Below, piece after piece: positions 49,903-60,275 of a stretch of 64,000 bases of DNA. A program made the position numbers and the translations under genes. The notes below the pieces were generated by a model. It had not been told where the DNA came from. It made no database searches and worked only from the letters and a program-made list of their open reading frames with translations. The DNA comes from Mycolicibacterium sp. MU0053. GTDB lineage: Bacteria > Actinomycetota > Actinomycetes > Mycobacteriales > Mycobacteriaceae. The first letter of the stretch is position 1. Each line of letters opens with the position of its first letter. The stretch covers positions 2,480,001-2,544,000 of the forward strand of contig NZ_OY726397.1 of the NCBI RefSeq assembly GCF_963378095.1, given 5' to 3'.

Positions 49903-50382
49903 GTGACGGACAAGGACAGCAGTTCGGGAGCAGATCAGTCGCCAGACGATCTCACCGTGGAAACCACTTCGGTCTTCCGGGCGGATTTCCTCAACGAACT
50001 GGACGCGCCGGCGGCGGGCAGCGGCGAAGGAGCCGTCTCCGGGGTTGAGGGTCTCCCGGCCGGCTCGGCGCTGCTGGTCGTCAAGCGCGGCCCCAACGCG
50101 GGATCGCGGTTTCTGCTCGACCAGGCGACCACCTCGGCCGGCCGGCACCCCGACAGCGAGATCTTTCTCGACGACGTCACCGTCAGCCGTCGGCACGCCG
50201 AGTTCCGCCTCGAGGGCGGCGAGTTCCAGGTCGTCGACGTGGGCAGCCTCAACGGCACCTACGTCAACCGGGAACCGGTCGATTCGGCGGTGCTGGCCAA
50301 CGGCGACGAGGTCCAGATCGGGAAGTTCCGGCTGGTGTTCCTGACCGGTCCGAAGAACGGTGACGGGGGAACAGAGGGCTAG
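49903..50382 (+). CDS. garA: FHA-domain metabolic regulator GarA
   Basis: 159 residues, equivalent to Rv1827. The N-terminal motif ETTSVF contains Thr21 and Thr22, the sites phosphorylated by PknG and PknB in M. tuberculosis; phosphorylation makes the tail fold back on the FHA domain. FHA domain about 60-145: [33 protein letters not shown]. Unphosphorylated GarA inhibits 2-oxoglutarate decarboxylase and NAD-glutamate dehydrogenase and activates glutamate synthase. AAGGAG precedes GTG 49903. Its metabolic step is next to the reaction of Icd2, also encoded here. Confidence 0.96.
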   Translation: MTDKDSSSGADQSPDDLTVETTSVFRADFLNELDAPAAGSGEGAVSGVEGLPAGSALLVVKRGPNAGSRFLLDQATTSAGRHPDSEIFLDDVTVSRRHAEFRLEGGEFQVVDVGSLNGTYVNREPVDSAVLANGDEVQIGKFRLVFLTGPKNGDGGTEG

Positions 50383-51143
50383 TGACCGCACCCGATACTC
50401 CCGCGTACGCCGGGATGTCGATCGGAGCGGTGCTGGACCTGCTACGACCCGATTTCCCGGATGTCACCATCTCCAAGATTCGGTTCTTGGAGGCCGAGGG
50501 ACTCGTCACGCCGCAGCGATCGGCGTCGGGGTATCGGAGATTCACGGCGTACGACTGTGCCCGGCTGCGGTTCATCCTGACCGCCCAGCGGGACCAGTAC
50601 CTGCCGCTGAAGGTCATCAAGGCGCAACTCGACGCGCAGCCCGACGGGGAGTTGCCGCAACCGGCGTCGTCCTACGGGGCGCCGACGTTGGTCTCCGGTG
50701 TCGCCGACGGCGACGGGCGACTGCCGGCCTCGGCGATGGGGCCCGCCCGGGTGCGGCTCAGTCGCGAGGACGTGCTGGAGCAGAGCGGGGTGGACAACGC
50801 CGCCGGCGACGAGTTGTTGAACGCGTTGCTCAAGGCCGGGGTAATCACCCCGATCTTCAAGGGCGGTGGCGCCCTGTTCTTCGACGAACACGCGGTGGTG
50901 ATCTTGCAGTGCGCGCGGGCACTGGGCGACTACGGCGTGGAGCCCCGGCATCTGCGGGCCTTCCGCTCGGCCGCCGACCGGCAGTCCGATCTGATCGCTC
51001 AGATCGCCGGACCGCTGGTCAAGGCCGACAAGGCCGGCGCGCGGGATCGGGCCGACGAGCTGGCCCGCGAGGTCGCGGCGTTGGCGATCACGTTGCACAC
51101 GTCGTTGATCAAGTCGGCGGTGCGCGACGTTCTGCATCGGTGA
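50382..51143 (+). CDS. ftsR: MerR-family regulator FtsR
   Basis: 253 residues, equivalent to Rv1828. N-terminal winged HTH of MerR type: [29 protein letters not shown], then [24 protein letters not shown]. The C-terminal half is helical without a ligand-binding cysteine cluster. Corynebacterial FtsR activates ftsZ. Start GTG 50382 shares a base with the garA TAG, so the genes are co-translated, a coupling kept in M. tuberculosis. Confidence 0.92.
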   Translation: MTAPDTPAYAGMSIGAVLDLLRPDFPDVTISKIRFLEAEGLVTPQRSASGYRRFTAYDCARLRFILTAQRDQYLPLKVIKAQLDAQPDGELPQPASSYGAPTLVSGVADGDGRLPASAMGPARVRLSREDVLEQSGVDNAAGDELLNALLKAGVITPIFKGGGALFFDEHAVVILQCARALGDYGVEPRHLRAFRSAADRQSDLIAQIAGPLVKADKAGARDRADELAREVAALAITLHTSLIKSAVRDVLHR

Positions 51144-51192
51144 GGACTAGAGTTGGCCGTGAAGCTCACGGGCATGCGGAGGGCAGACACTG

Positions 51193-51687
51193 ATGGGTGA
51201 AGTTCGTGTTGTCGGCATACGTGTTGAGCAGCCGCAGAATCAACCGGTATTACTTCTTCGAGAGACGAACGGCGATCGCTATCTGCCGATCTGGATCGGG
51301 CAGCCGGAGGCCGCCGCCATTGCCCTGGAACAGCAGGGTGTCGAGCCGGCCCGGCCATTGACGCATGATCTGATCAAGGATCTCATTGCGGCGCTTGGCC
51401 ACTCGCTCAAGGAAGTGCGGATCGTCGACCTGCAGGAAGGCACCTTCTACGCCGACCTGGTGTTCGACCGTGACATCACGGTGTCGGCGCGTCCCTCGGA
51501 TTCGGTGGCCATCGCCCTGCGGGTCGGGGTGCCGATCTTCGTCGAGGAGGCGGTGCTGGCCGAGGCCGGGTTGCTGATCCCCGACGAGGGGGACGAGGAG
51601 GCCGACGGACCGGTCCGCGAGGACGAGGTGGAGAAGTTCAAGGAGTTTCTCGACAGCGTCTCGCCGGACGATTTCAAGGCGACCTGA
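51193..51687 (+). CDS. Bifunctional nuclease family protein (DUF151)
   Basis: 164 residues, equivalent to Rv1829. The BFN/DUF151 domain is visible as VGIRVEQPQNQPVLLLRE, LPIWIGQPEAAAIALEQQ, TFYADLVF and RPSDSVAIALR. Plant members have nuclease activity; bacterial function is unsettled. CGGAGGG about 10 bases before ATG 51193 supports the start. A hairpin follows at 51695-51722. Confidence 0.9.
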   Translation: MGEVRVVGIRVEQPQNQPVLLLRETNGDRYLPIWIGQPEAAAIALEQQGVEPARPLTHDLIKDLIAALGHSLKEVRIVDLQEGTFYADLVFDRDITVSARPSDSVAIALRVGVPIFVEEAVLAEAGLLIPDEGDEEADGPVREDEVEKFKEFLDSVSPDDFKAT

Positions 51688-51694
51688 GGCGACG

Positions 51695-51722
51695 CGTGAC
51701 CCCCGGGCCAACGGGGGTCACG
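51695..51722 (+). terminator. Hairpin after the DUF151 gene
   Basis: Perfect 10-bp stem (51695-51704 with 51713-51722) and 8-base loop, 8 bases after the stop. No U tract, so termination may be partial. Confidence 0.5.
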
Positions 51723-51907
51723 GAAAGTCACGGATGCGTCTCAACTGCGGTTGTGCGGTTCGACACGCCCGGCGGATGGCTCGGTCGGGTCACTCGGGAA
51801 GCCATACTTGCACCGTTGCATCGATTACCTAGCCGACGCAGGTCGTCATGGAAAGCGGTGAAAAAGCGTATGCTCTTCAGGAGCCTATTCGGCGAGAGGA
51901 AGCACGG

Positions 51908-52522
51908 GTGAGCGAGCAGCCACGTCAGGGACAGTTGGACCTCGGCGCAGCGGGAGAGGGTGGCGAGGCCCCCGTCTCCGAGCCAGTGCAGGCGGGGTTG
52001 TTCCCGGACGATTCGGTGCCCGACGAACTGGTCGGTTACCGCGGGCCCAGCGCCTGTCAGATTGCCGGTATCACCTACCGCCAGCTGGACTATTGGGCAC
52101 GCACCTCGCTGGTGGTGCCGTCGATCCGCGGCGCCGCCGGCTCCGGCAGCCAGCGGCTGTATTCGTTCAAGGACATCCTGGTCCTCAAGATCGTCAAGCG
52201 GCTGCTGGACACCGGCATCTCGCTGCACAACATCCGGGTGGCCGTCGATCACCTGCGCCAACGCGGCGTCTCCGACCTGGCGAACATCACGCTGTTCTCC
52301 GACGGCACCACGGTCTACGAGTGCACGTCGGCCGAGGAGGTCGTCGACCTGTTGCAGGGCGGCCAGGGCGTGTTCGGCATCGCCGTCAGCGGCGCGATGC
52401 GCGAGTTGACCGGCGCGATCGCCGATTTCCCCGGTGAGCGCGCGGACGGTGGCGAGGCCATCGCGGCCCCCGAGGACGAGCTGGCCTCGCGACGCAAGAC
52501 CCGCGACCGCAAGATCGGCTGA
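51908..52522 (+). CDS. resR: MerR-family regulator (ResR/McdR type)
   Basis: 204 residues, equivalent to Rv1830. MerR-type HTH in QIAGITYRQLDYWARTSLVVPS (about 53-74), followed by GSQRLYSFKDILVLKIVKRLLDTGISL. Acidic, Pro-rich tail. Mutations in Rv1830 are linked to antibiotic survival and growth timing in M. tuberculosis. GTG 51908 has GAGAGGAAG upstream; an ATG at 51848 is in frame but without ribosome site. It sits directly before the glycine riboswitch. Confidence 0.88.
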   Translation: MSEQPRQGQLDLGAAGEGGEAPVSEPVQAGLFPDDSVPDELVGYRGPSACQIAGITYRQLDYWARTSLVVPSIRGAAGSGSQRLYSFKDILVLKIVKRLLDTGISLHNIRVAVDHLRQRGVSDLANITLFSDGTTVYECTSAEEVVDLLQGGQGVFGIAVSGAMRELTGAIADFPGERADGGEAIAAPEDELASRRKTRDRKIG

Positions 52523-52577
52523 GCCGCTCGGTCGGCAATCACCCCGAAGCCGGTAAGATACAGAGCGCATCGCCCCA

Positions 52578-52775
52578 GCGCGGGAGAGTTCCGTGATCGC
52601 CAGTCGCGGACGCCGAAGGAGCAACACCTCTCCGTCAACCTCTCAGGCCCCCGGACCGCGCCGGCCACGATGCCTCTGGAAAGCGGTGGTCGGGCACTTC
52701 GTCCGCGTCACCCGCCCATGGGGAAAGGCTCACGCCGAATCTCTCAGGCGCCCGGTACCGGGTGGACGACAGAGG
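52578..52775 (+). ncRNA. Tandem glycine riboswitch upstream of gcvP
   Basis: Two glycine aptamers in series. Aptamer 1 about 52578-52661: closing stem GCGCGG (52578-52583) with CCGCGC (52656-52661), containing GGGAGAG, CCGAAGGAGCAA and CCTCTCAGG. Aptamer 2 about 52673-52775: closing stem CCTCTG (52673-52678) with CAGAGG (52770-52775), containing GGAAAGGCTCACGCCGAA and CTCTCAGGC. Binding of glycine should turn on gcvP. The same leader occurs before gcvB in M. tuberculosis. The gap before (52523-52577) is short and empty; a 69-codon open frame inside is not a gene. Confidence 0.93.
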
Positions 52776-52829
52776 GGGAGGAACGCCGGCTTGTCGGCGT
52801 AGCCATCCCGTCGCGGAGGAGTCCCGAGC

Positions 52830-55673
52830 TTGACTGATCACAGCAGCCCCCAGTCCCCGGTGTTCGCCGACCGGCACATCGGCCCGGATCACAGCGACCT
52901 CGCCACCATGTTGGCGGTCATCGGGGTGGACTCGCTCGAAGAGCTGGCCGCCAAGGCCCTGCCCGCCAACATCCTCGACGCCCTCGGCGAGGCCGGTGTC
53001 GCGCCCGGCCTGCAAGAGCTGCCGCCGCCGGTCTCCGAGCATGACGCGCTGGCCGAACTGCAGGCGCTGGCCGCGTCCAACACCGTCGCGGTGTCGATGA
53101 TCGGACAGGGCTACTACGACACCCTGACCCCGCCGGTGTTGCTGCGCAACATCATGGAGAACCCGGCCTGGTACACCGCCTACACCCCGTACCAGCCGGA
53201 GATCAGCCAGGGCCGCCTCGAGGCGCTGCTGAACTTCCAGACCATGGTGGCGGACCTGACGGGCCTCGAGGTCGCCAACGCGTCGATGCTCGACGAGGGC
53301 ACCGCGGCGGCCGAGGCCATGACGCTGATGCACCGCGCGGTGAAGGGTTCGGCGAACAAGCTGGCCGTCGACGCCGACCTGTTTGTCCAGACCGCGGCGA
53401 TCCTGGCCACCCGTGCCCGCCCGCTGGGCATCGAGATCGTCACCGTCGACCTGCGCCAGGGCCTGCCCGAGGGCGACTTCTTCGGCGTCATCGTGCAGCT
53501 ACCCGGTGCCAGCGGCCGGGTGACCGACTGGACGGCGCTGATCGCCGAGGCCCATGAGCGCGGCGCGCTGGTGGCGGTCGGGGCCGACCTGCTGGCCCTG
53601 ACGATGGTCGCCGCACCCGGGGATCTGGGCGCCGACGTCGCCTTTGGCACCACCCAACGCTTCGGTGTGCCAATGGGATTCGGCGGGCCGCACGCCGGCT
53701 ATCTGGCAGTGCAGAGCAAGCAGGCCCGGCAGTTGCCGGGGCGGCTGGTCGGGGTGTCCGTGGACGCCGACGGTTCCCCGGCCTACCGGCTTTCGCTGCA
53801 GACCCGCGAACAGCACATCCGCCGCGACAAGGCGACCTCGAACATCTGCACCGCGCAGGTGCTGCTGGCGGTGATGGCCGCGATGTATGCGAGCTACCAC
53901 GGCACCGAGGGATTGACCGCCATCGCCGCGCGGGTCCATCGGCATGCCGAGACGATCGCCGCCGGGCTCGGTGACGCCGTCGTGCACGACACGTTCTTCG
54001 ACACCGTGCTGGCGCGGGTTCCCGGCCGCGCCGACGCGGTGATCGCCGCGGCCAAGGCCGGCGGCATCAACCTGTGGCGGGTCGACGCCGACCACGTGTC
54101 GGTCTCCTGCGACGAGGCCACCACCGAGGCGCAGGTGGCCGCGGTGCTGGCGGCGTTCGGGGCCGAGGCGCCGCGGGCCGTGGCCACCGTCGAGATCGCG
54201 ACCCGGACCTCGCCGTTCCTGACCCATCCGGCGTTCACCACCTACCGCACCGAGACCGCCATGATGCGGTACCTGCGGGCGCTGTCCGACAAGGATCTGG
54301 CGTTGGACCGCACCATGATCCCGCTGGGTTCGTGCACCATGAAGCTCAACGCGGCCGCCGAGATGGAGTCGATCACCTGGCCGGAGTTCGCGCGCCAGCA
54401 CCCGTTCGCCCCGGCCTCGGATGCACCGGGTCTGCGGCGGGTGATCGCCGACCTGGAGCAGTGGCTGACCGGCATCACCGGCTACGACGCGGTGTCGCTG
54501 CAACCCAATGCCGGCTCCCAGGGCGAGTACGCGGGCCTGCTGGCCATCGCCGACTATCACGCGCAGCGCGGCGAGGGCCACCGCGACGTGTGCCTGATCC
54601 CGTCCAGCGCGCACGGCACCAACGCCGCCTCGGCGGCGCTGGCGGGGATGCGCGTCGTCGTGGTGTCCTGCCGGGACAACGGCGACGTGGATCTCGATGA
54701 CCTGCGCGCCAAGGTCACCGAGCACGCCGCGAACCTGTCGGCGCTGATGGTCACCTACCCGTCCACGCACGGCGTGTACGAGCACGACATCGCCGAGATC
54801 TGTGCGGCGGTCCACGACGCCGGCGGCCAGGTCTACGTCGACGGGGCCAACCTGAACGCGTTGGTGGGCCTGGCCCGTCCGGGCCGCTTCGGCGGCGACG
54901 TCAGCCACCTCAATCTGCACAAGACGTTCTGCATTCCACACGGCGGCGGCGGTCCCGGGGTGGGGCCGGTGGCGGTGCGCGCGCACCTGGCGCCGTTCCT
55001 GCCGGGACACCCGTTGGCTCCGGAACTGCCGGGCGGACACCCGGTCTCGGCCGCGCCCTACGGTTCGGCCTCGATCCTGCCCATCACCTGGGCCTACATC
55101 CGGATGATGGGTGCGGTCGGACTGCGCGCGGCCACCCTTACCGCGATCGCGTCGGCCAACTACATCGCCCGTCGTCTGGACGAGTACTACCCGGTGCTCT
55201 ACACCGGTGAGAACGGCATGGTGGCCCACGAGTGCATCCTGGACCTGCGGGGGCTCACCAAGGCCACCGGCGTCACAGTCGACGATGTGGCGAAGCGCTT
55301 GGCGGACTATGGATTCCACGCACCGACCATGAGCTTCCCGGTGGCCGGCACCCTGATGGTGGAGCCCACCGAGAGCGAGAGTCTGGCCGAGGTCGACGCG
55401 TTCTGCGAGGCGATGATCGCGATCCGCGCCGAGATCGACAAGGTCGGCTCGGGGCAGTGGCCTGTTGATGACAACCCGTTGCGCGCGGCGCCGCACACCG
55501 CCGAAAGCCTGCTGGTGGCCGACTGGGATCACCCGTACACCCGCGAGGAGGCGGCGTATCCGCTGGGCAAGGGCTTCCGGCCCAAGGTGTGGCCGCCGGT
55601 GCGGCGCATCGACGGTGCCTACGGCGACCGCAACCTGATGTGCTCCTGCCCGCCTATCGAGGCCTTCGCCTGA
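52830..55673 (+). CDS. gcvP: Glycine dehydrogenase (decarboxylating), P protein
   Basis: 947 residues, single-chain GcvP (called gcvB in M. tuberculosis). PLP enzyme that decarboxylates glycine and loads the aminomethyl group on GcvH lipoyl. The PLP lysine is in LNLHKTF (K698), followed by the glycine-rich [10 protein letters not shown]. Start is TTG 52830, a rare codon, with a strong GGAGGAG (52815-52821) 8 bases upstream. It is controlled by the tandem glycine riboswitch before it. A hairpin follows the stop. Confidence 0.95.
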   Translation: MTDHSSPQSPVFADRHIGPDHSDLATMLAVIGVDSLEELAAKALPANILDALGEAGVAPGLQELPPPVSEHDALAELQALAASNTVAVSMIGQGYYDTLTPPVLLRNIMENPAWYTAYTPYQPEISQGRLEALLNFQTMVADLTGLEVANASMLDEGTAAAEAMTLMHRAVKGSANKLAVDADLFVQTAAILATRARPLGIEIVTVDLRQGLPEGDFFGVIVQLPGASGRVTDWTALIAEAHERGALVAVGADLLALTMVAAPGDLGADVAFGTTQRFGVPMGFGGPHAGYLAVQSKQARQLPGRLVGVSVDADGSPAYRLSLQTREQHIRRDKATSNICTAQVLLAVMAAMYASYHGTEGLTAIAARVHRHAETIAAGLGDAVVHDTFFDTVLARVPGRADAVIAAAKAGGINLWRVDADHVSVSCDEATTEAQVAAVLAAFGAEAPRAVATVEIATRTSPFLTHPAFTTYRTETAMMRYLRALSDKDLALDRTMIPLGSCTMKLNAAAEMESITWPEFARQHPFAPASDAPGLRRVIADLEQWLTGITGYDAVSLQPNAGSQGEYAGLLAIADYHAQRGEGHRDVCLIPSSAHGTNAASAALAGMRVVVVSCRDNGDVDLDDLRAKVTEHAANLSALMVTYPSTHGVYEHDIAEICAAVHDAGGQVYVDGANLNALVGLARPGRFGGDVSHLNLHKTFCIPHGGGGPGVGPVAVRAHLAPFLPGHPLAPELPGGHPVSAAPYGSASILPITWAYIRMMGAVGLRAATLTAIASANYIARRLDEYYPVLYTGENGMVAHECILDLRGLTKATGVTVDDVAKRLADYGFHAPTMSFPVAGTLMVEPTESESLAEVDAFCEAMIAIRAEIDKVGSGQWPVDDNPLRAAPHTAESLLVADWDHPYTREEAAYPLGKGFRPKVWPPVRRIDGAYGDRNLMCSCPPIEAFA

Positions 55674-55682
55674 CGCCACTCC

Positions 55683-55710
55683 AGCGGCCCAAAGGTGAGG
55701 TTGGGCCGCT
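55683..55710. terminator. Hairpin between gcvP and the convergent VWA gene
   Basis: Perfect 10-base arms (55683-55692 and 55701-55710), loop of 8, then TTTGT on the plus strand. Likely terminates gcvP and may work in both directions. Confidence 0.65.
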
Positions 55711-55757
55711 TTGTCCGAGTAGTTTCCGGAAATTCGTCGATCTCGGCGAGCGGTCCG

Positions 55758-57905
55758 CTAGGCCAGCAGCGCGTTGACCGCGGCCGCGAACTCGGGCGAG
55801 TCCGAGGCCGGCACGTTCTGGTAGGTGCCGCCGCTGAGTTGGGCGACCGACTCCCAGGTGGGACGGTCGGGATCGGCGCCCACATTGATGACGTCGACGG
55901 CGACCGGGCGGGCCGGGTCGAAGCTGCCCCGGATCAGGTCCTGCAGACCTTGGGCACCCAGGCTCTGGTCGGTGTGCGGCCCGGAAGTGATGACCAGCAC
56001 TGAATTCGGTTGGCCCGGTTTGAAGTTGGCCAACGCGTCGGCGTACACGTTGCGCAGCGTGGTGAACGACACCGCACCGCCGGCCTGGCTCACCCCGCTC
56101 AGCGTCGAGGTCAGCAGGTCCCGACGGGACTGGCCACTGATGTCATCGCCGAGCCCGCCGAGGTTGACCACGGTGTTGCCCGCGGTGCCATCGAAGGTGG
56201 TCAGCCCGACCGCGGCGGTCGGCGGCAGTGCGGCGATGCGGGCGTTGATGGCCGGCACGGAGGCGGCCAGATTCAGCGAACGATCGAGCATGATCGACAC
56301 GGCCGGGCCGGCCCCCGCGGCGGGGGAACTCAGCGCCTCGGCGAGTTCGAGTCGCGCGCTGTCGTCACCGACCGACAGGGTCTGCTCGATCGGCGCCGCG
56401 GTGGTGACCGCACTGGTCGGTGGGTCGCCGCCGTCGACCCGGAAGCCGGCGTTGGACAGTTCGGTCAACTGCTCGGGGCGGCGCATGAACCGTTCGAATT
56501 CGCTGGCCGCGGCGGCCTGTTCCTCGCCGAGCCAATCGCCGGCCAGCAGCACCGCGGGGAAGTCCGCGACCGCCACCGGTCCGGGTGGAACCCACGAGGT
56601 GAGTACGTCTTTCGCGTCGGCGAGGTCGGTGGCCCGCGCGATCAACCGCTGCTCGGTGGTGACCACGGCATGCACCGGTGCGGCCGCCGGGTCGTTGCTG
56701 CCCAGCAGCGCCGTCATGGCCGCTTCGAGGCTGTCGTCGGTCAGCTCGGGCGCATCGGCGCGCAGCCGCGCGGCCGCCCCGGCACCCGCGGTGGCGGGGG
56801 CACCCGGCGGTGCGGATGCCGCCGCGACGGCCTCGGCCGCGAGCTCGGCCGCGCCACTGTTGTCGTCGCTGGGTAGCGCCAGCCGCAGTCCACCCCAGCC
56901 CGGCCGCTGCAGGTTGTCCAGCGCGGCGGGATCGCTTTGCAGATTGGGTAGCGTCGCCCAGTTCTGGTCCGCCAGAGCCGGTTTGAGGTCGGGGTGCATG
57001 GCGAGCAGCACCGGGGAGGACACCAGCGACTTGCTGTTGCTCACCGTTTCCGGGCCGGCCGCGGCCTGCAGCCGGGCCTCGGACACCGAGCTGGCCGGAA
57101 TCCACAGCGCCGGCTTCTCGCCGAGGCTCTGCGGCCATCCGCCGGCCAACCCGTCGATGACGGCGCCGGGGTCGGCGGCGGTCACACCGACCACGATGCA
57201 GTGATCGCCGACCGGGCCGGCGGTTTCGTTGAACTTGGCGGCGGCCTGCTCGAGCGGCCCGGCGATCGCCGAATCGGCGATGACCGCGACGTTGGCGTCG
57301 CCCTGCAGGCAGCGGCCGGCGGCGACATCGGAGCGGTCCGAGAGCGCGTCGCCGAAGAAGCGCCACATGATGAAGCCCGCGACCACGGCGACCACGGTCG
57401 CCAGGGCGACGATGACGCCGACGCTGACACCGCGCCGGCCCGGCGCGACGGTGCGGTGGCTACCGGTCCACTCGGCGTCGGTGCGGTGCCCGCCCGAGGT
57501 CTGCGGGTCACCCGGCGGCTCGGCGCCCGAGGAGGCGTCGGCCGCGTAGCCGAACCGGTCCCCGACGCCGTCGTCGTAATCGTCCTGGTACTCGTCTTCG
57601 TAATCGTCGTAGTCATCGTCGGTGCCGAAGCGGGCCTCACCGTAGGGGTCGGTGTCGCGGTCGTCGGCGGGGTGCTCGGGTTGCTCGCCGGGGTACCGCG
57701 CCGAGTACTCGGCCGAATAGTTGTAGCCGCCGGCGGGATGGTCCTCGCGGTACACCGGGGTGCCGGCGCCGGGGGTGTCGCCGGTGTGCCGACCGTGGTC
57801 GTCGGCCTCGTAGTCGCCGGCCTCGAACTGGTCGGTCTCGAACCCGTCGGGGGCGAACGGATCGTCGTCGGAATCGTCGGGGTCGGGAGCTCTGTGCCTA
57901 CCCAC
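55758..57905 (-). CDS. Membrane-anchored substrate-binding/VWA protein
   Basis: 715 residues, equivalent to Rv1836c. Cytoplasmic N-terminus of about 160 residues rich in Asp, Tyr and Glu; one membrane helix (about 170-192, VSVGVIVALATVVAVVAGFIMW); an extracytoplasmic solute-binding-like domain (about 200-500); and a C-terminal von Willebrand A domain (about 525-715, VSIMLDRSLNL, VGLTTFDG, VLVITSGPHTD). The metal site reads DRSLN, not canonical DxSxS. GTG 57905 opens with MGRHRAP, common in mycobacterial envelope proteins. Function unknown. Confidence 0.88.
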   Translation of the reverse strand: MGRHRAPDPDDSDDDPFAPDGFETDQFEAGDYEADDHGRHTGDTPGAGTPVYREDHPAGGYNYSAEYSARYPGEQPEHPADDRDTDPYGEARFGTDDDYDDYEDEYQDDYDDGVGDRFGYAADASSGAEPPGDPQTSGGHRTDAEWTGSHRTVAPGRRGVSVGVIVALATVVAVVAGFIMWRFFGDALSDRSDVAAGRCLQGDANVAVIADSAIAGPLEQAAAKFNETAGPVGDHCIVVGVTAADPGAVIDGLAGGWPQSLGEKPALWIPASSVSEARLQAAAGPETVSNSKSLVSSPVLLAMHPDLKPALADQNWATLPNLQSDPAALDNLQRPGWGGLRLALPSDDNSGAAELAAEAVAAASAPPGAPATAGAGAAARLRADAPELTDDSLEAAMTALLGSNDPAAAPVHAVVTTEQRLIARATDLADAKDVLTSWVPPGPVAVADFPAVLLAGDWLGEEQAAAASEFERFMRRPEQLTELSNAGFRVDGGDPPTSAVTTAAPIEQTLSVGDDSARLELAEALSSPAAGAGPAVSIMLDRSLNLAASVPAINARIAALPPTAAVGLTTFDGTAGNTVVNLGGLGDDISGQSRRDLLTSTLSGVSQAGGAVSFTTLRNVYADALANFKPGQPNSVLVITSGPHTDQSLGAQGLQDLIRGSFDPARPVAVDVINVGADPDRPTWESVAQLSGGTYQNVPASDSPEFAAAVNALLA

Positions 57906-57957
57906 GCTTAATCACCCCTGACTTTCGCCGTTGACCCACCATCCGAGCTGAGTTTAG

Positions 57958-60174
57958 TCACGACCCGATATTGGCCTTGAGCTCCCGGCGTCGGCGATGC
58001 AGGATCGGCTCGGTGTAGCCGTTGGGCTGTTCGGCGCCGGCGAGAATCAGTTCCTCGGCGGCCTTGAACGCAATGCTCGAATCGAAGTCCGGGGCCAGTG
58101 GCCGGTAGGTCGGATCCCCGGCGTTCTGGCGGTCCACCACCGGCGACATCCGTTCCAGGCTGGTGCGCACGTCTTGGGCGGTGATCACCCCGTGGCGCAG
58201 CCAGTTTGCCAGCAGCTGACTCGAAATGCGCAGGGTGGCACGGTCTTCCATCAGCGCGACGTCGTGGATGTCGGGCACCTTCGAGCAACCGACACCCTGG
58301 TCGATCCAGCGCACCACGTAACCGAGGATCGACTGACAGTTGTTGTCGACCTCCTGGTGGATCTCCTCGGGAGCCCAGGTCAGCGATGCCGGGTTGGCCA
58401 GCGGGATGGTGAGCAACTCCTCGATCGTGGTGCGGGTCTGGCCCGCGAGCTCGGCCTGCACCGCGAACACGTCGACCTGGTGGTAGTGCAGGGCGTGCAG
58501 GGTGGCCGCGGTGGGCGACGGCACCCAGGCGGTGGAGGCGCCGGCGCGCGGCTGGCCGATCTTCTGCTCGACCATGTCGGCCATCAGATCGGGCATGGCC
58601 CACATGCCCTTGCCGATCTGGGCGCGCCCGGACAGCCCGGCGGCGAGCCCGATGTCGACGTTGGCGTCCTCGTAGGCCTTGATCCACGGCTGGCTCTTCA
58701 TGGTGCCCTTGCGCACCATCGGGCCGGCCTCCATCGAGGTGTGGATCTCGTCGCCGGTGCGGTCCAGGAATCCGGTGTTGATGAAGGCCACCCGGTCGGC
58801 GGCGGCCTTGATGCACGCCTTGAGGTTGACCGAGGTGCGCCGCTCCTCGTCCATGATGCCGACCTTCAAGGTGCCCTGCGGCAGGCCGACGACATCCTCG
58901 ACGCGGCTGAACAACTCGCAGGTGAACGCGACCTCGTCGGGCCCGTGCATCTTGGGCTTGACGATGTAGATCGAGCCGGTCCGACTGTTGGTCAACGGGC
59001 CGTTGTCCTGCGAGGCCGTCAGACCGTGCACCGCGATCAAACTGGTGAACAGGGCGTCCTGCAGTCCCTCGAAGACTTCCTTGCCGGCCTCGCCGTCGGC
59101 CTCGGCGCCGTCGGCGACCACGATGGCGTCGTTGGTCATCAGGTGCCCGACGTTGCGGACGAACAGCAGGCTGCGGCCCGGCAGCGTCAATTCGCCGCCG
59201 TCCCCGGTGGTGTAGGTGCGGTCGGAGGCCAGGACCCGGGTGAAGCTCTCGCCGCCCTTGGCGACCTCCTCGGCCAGATCGCCGCGGTTCAGGCCCAACC
59301 AGTTGCGGTAGCCCAGGACCTTGTCCTCGGCATCGACGGCCGCCACCGAGTCCTCGAAGTCCATGATCGTGGTGACGGCCGATTCCAGGATGACGTCCTT
59401 GATGCCGGCCTGGTCGGTCGAGCCGATGGGGGAGTCGGGGTCGATCGCGATCTCGATGTGCAACCCGTTGTTGACCAGCAGCACCGCCGTCGGCGCGGCG
59501 GCCTCGCCGGTGTAACCGGCGAACTGTGCGGGGGTGGCCAGTGTCACCGACTCGTCGTCACCCACGGCGACGCTGAGCTGACCGTCCTCGATCGCCAGCC
59601 CGGTGACGTCGGACCAGGTGCCGGAGGCCAGCGGGACGGCCTCGTCGAGGAACGCGCGGGCATAGGCGATGACCTTGTCGCCGCGGACGCGGTTGTAGCC
59701 CGTGCCCTTCTCGGCGCCGTCGTCCTCGCTGATGACGTCGGTGCCGTACAGCGCGTCGTACAGCGATCCCCAGCGCGCGTTGGCGGCGTTGATGGCGAAT
59801 CGCGCGTTGAGCACCGGAACCACCAGCTGCGGGCCCGCGGTGGAGGCGATCTCCGGGTCGACACCGGAGGTCGTCACGGTGAAGTCCTCGGGTTCGGGCT
59901 GCAGGTAGCCGATCTCGGTGAGGAACGCCTTGTAGGCCTCGGGATCGTGGGGCTCCAGCACGCGGTGCCGGTGCCACTTGTCGATCTGGGCCTGCAACTC
60001 GACGCGCCGCGCCAGCAGATCCTCGTTCTGCGGGGTCAGGTCGGTGACGACCTTGTCCACCCCCGCCCAGAAGCTGTCGGCGTCGATACCGGTGCCCGGC
60101 AACGCTTCGTTGTTGATGAAGTCGTGCAGCACCTTGGCGACCCGCAAGGTGCCCACGGTCACGCGCTCAGTCAT
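57958..60174 (-). CDS. glcB: Malate synthase G
   Basis: 738 residues. Condenses glyoxylate with acetyl-CoA to malate, the second step of the glyoxylate shunt. Family features: [15 protein letters not shown] (metal and glyoxylate site), [27 protein letters not shown], and the [22 protein letters not shown] region. Start ATG 60174 has GGAGGAAC 3 bases upstream; the frame is open 20 codons further but without support. Works with AceA2 at 6.7-9.0 kb. Equivalent to Rv1837c. Confidence 0.96.
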   Translation of the reverse strand: MTERVTVGTLRVAKVLHDFINNEALPGTGIDADSFWAGVDKVVTDLTPQNEDLLARRVELQAQIDKWHRHRVLEPHDPEAYKAFLTEIGYLQPEPEDFTVTTSGVDPEIASTAGPQLVVPVLNARFAINAANARWGSLYDALYGTDVISEDDGAEKGTGYNRVRGDKVIAYARAFLDEAVPLASGTWSDVTGLAIEDGQLSVAVGDDESVTLATPAQFAGYTGEAAAPTAVLLVNNGLHIEIAIDPDSPIGSTDQAGIKDVILESAVTTIMDFEDSVAAVDAEDKVLGYRNWLGLNRGDLAEEVAKGGESFTRVLASDRTYTTGDGGELTLPGRSLLFVRNVGHLMTNDAIVVADGAEADGEAGKEVFEGLQDALFTSLIAVHGLTASQDNGPLTNSRTGSIYIVKPKMHGPDEVAFTCELFSRVEDVVGLPQGTLKVGIMDEERRTSVNLKACIKAAADRVAFINTGFLDRTGDEIHTSMEAGPMVRKGTMKSQPWIKAYEDANVDIGLAAGLSGRAQIGKGMWAMPDLMADMVEQKIGQPRAGASTAWVPSPTAATLHALHYHQVDVFAVQAELAGQTRTTIEELLTIPLANPASLTWAPEEIHQEVDNNCQSILGYVVRWIDQGVGCSKVPDIHDVALMEDRATLRISSQLLANWLRHGVITAQDVRTSLERMSPVVDRQNAGDPTYRPLAPDFDSSIAFKAAEELILAGAEQPNGYTEPILHRRRRELKANIGS

Positions 60175-60275
60175 TGTTCCTCCTCGCCCGGCAATCCCAT
60201 CCATCCTACCCATCGGTAACCTGTGGTCTCGCACACGCCGGACCCAAGGTGCAGGTCACGACGCTCGCCGCGGCC

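Noticed and set aside
52593..52802. 69-codon open frame before gcvP
   Set aside because: It lies inside the two glycine aptamers. The RNA structure explains the sequence; M. tuberculosis has a similar doubtful gene call in this leader.
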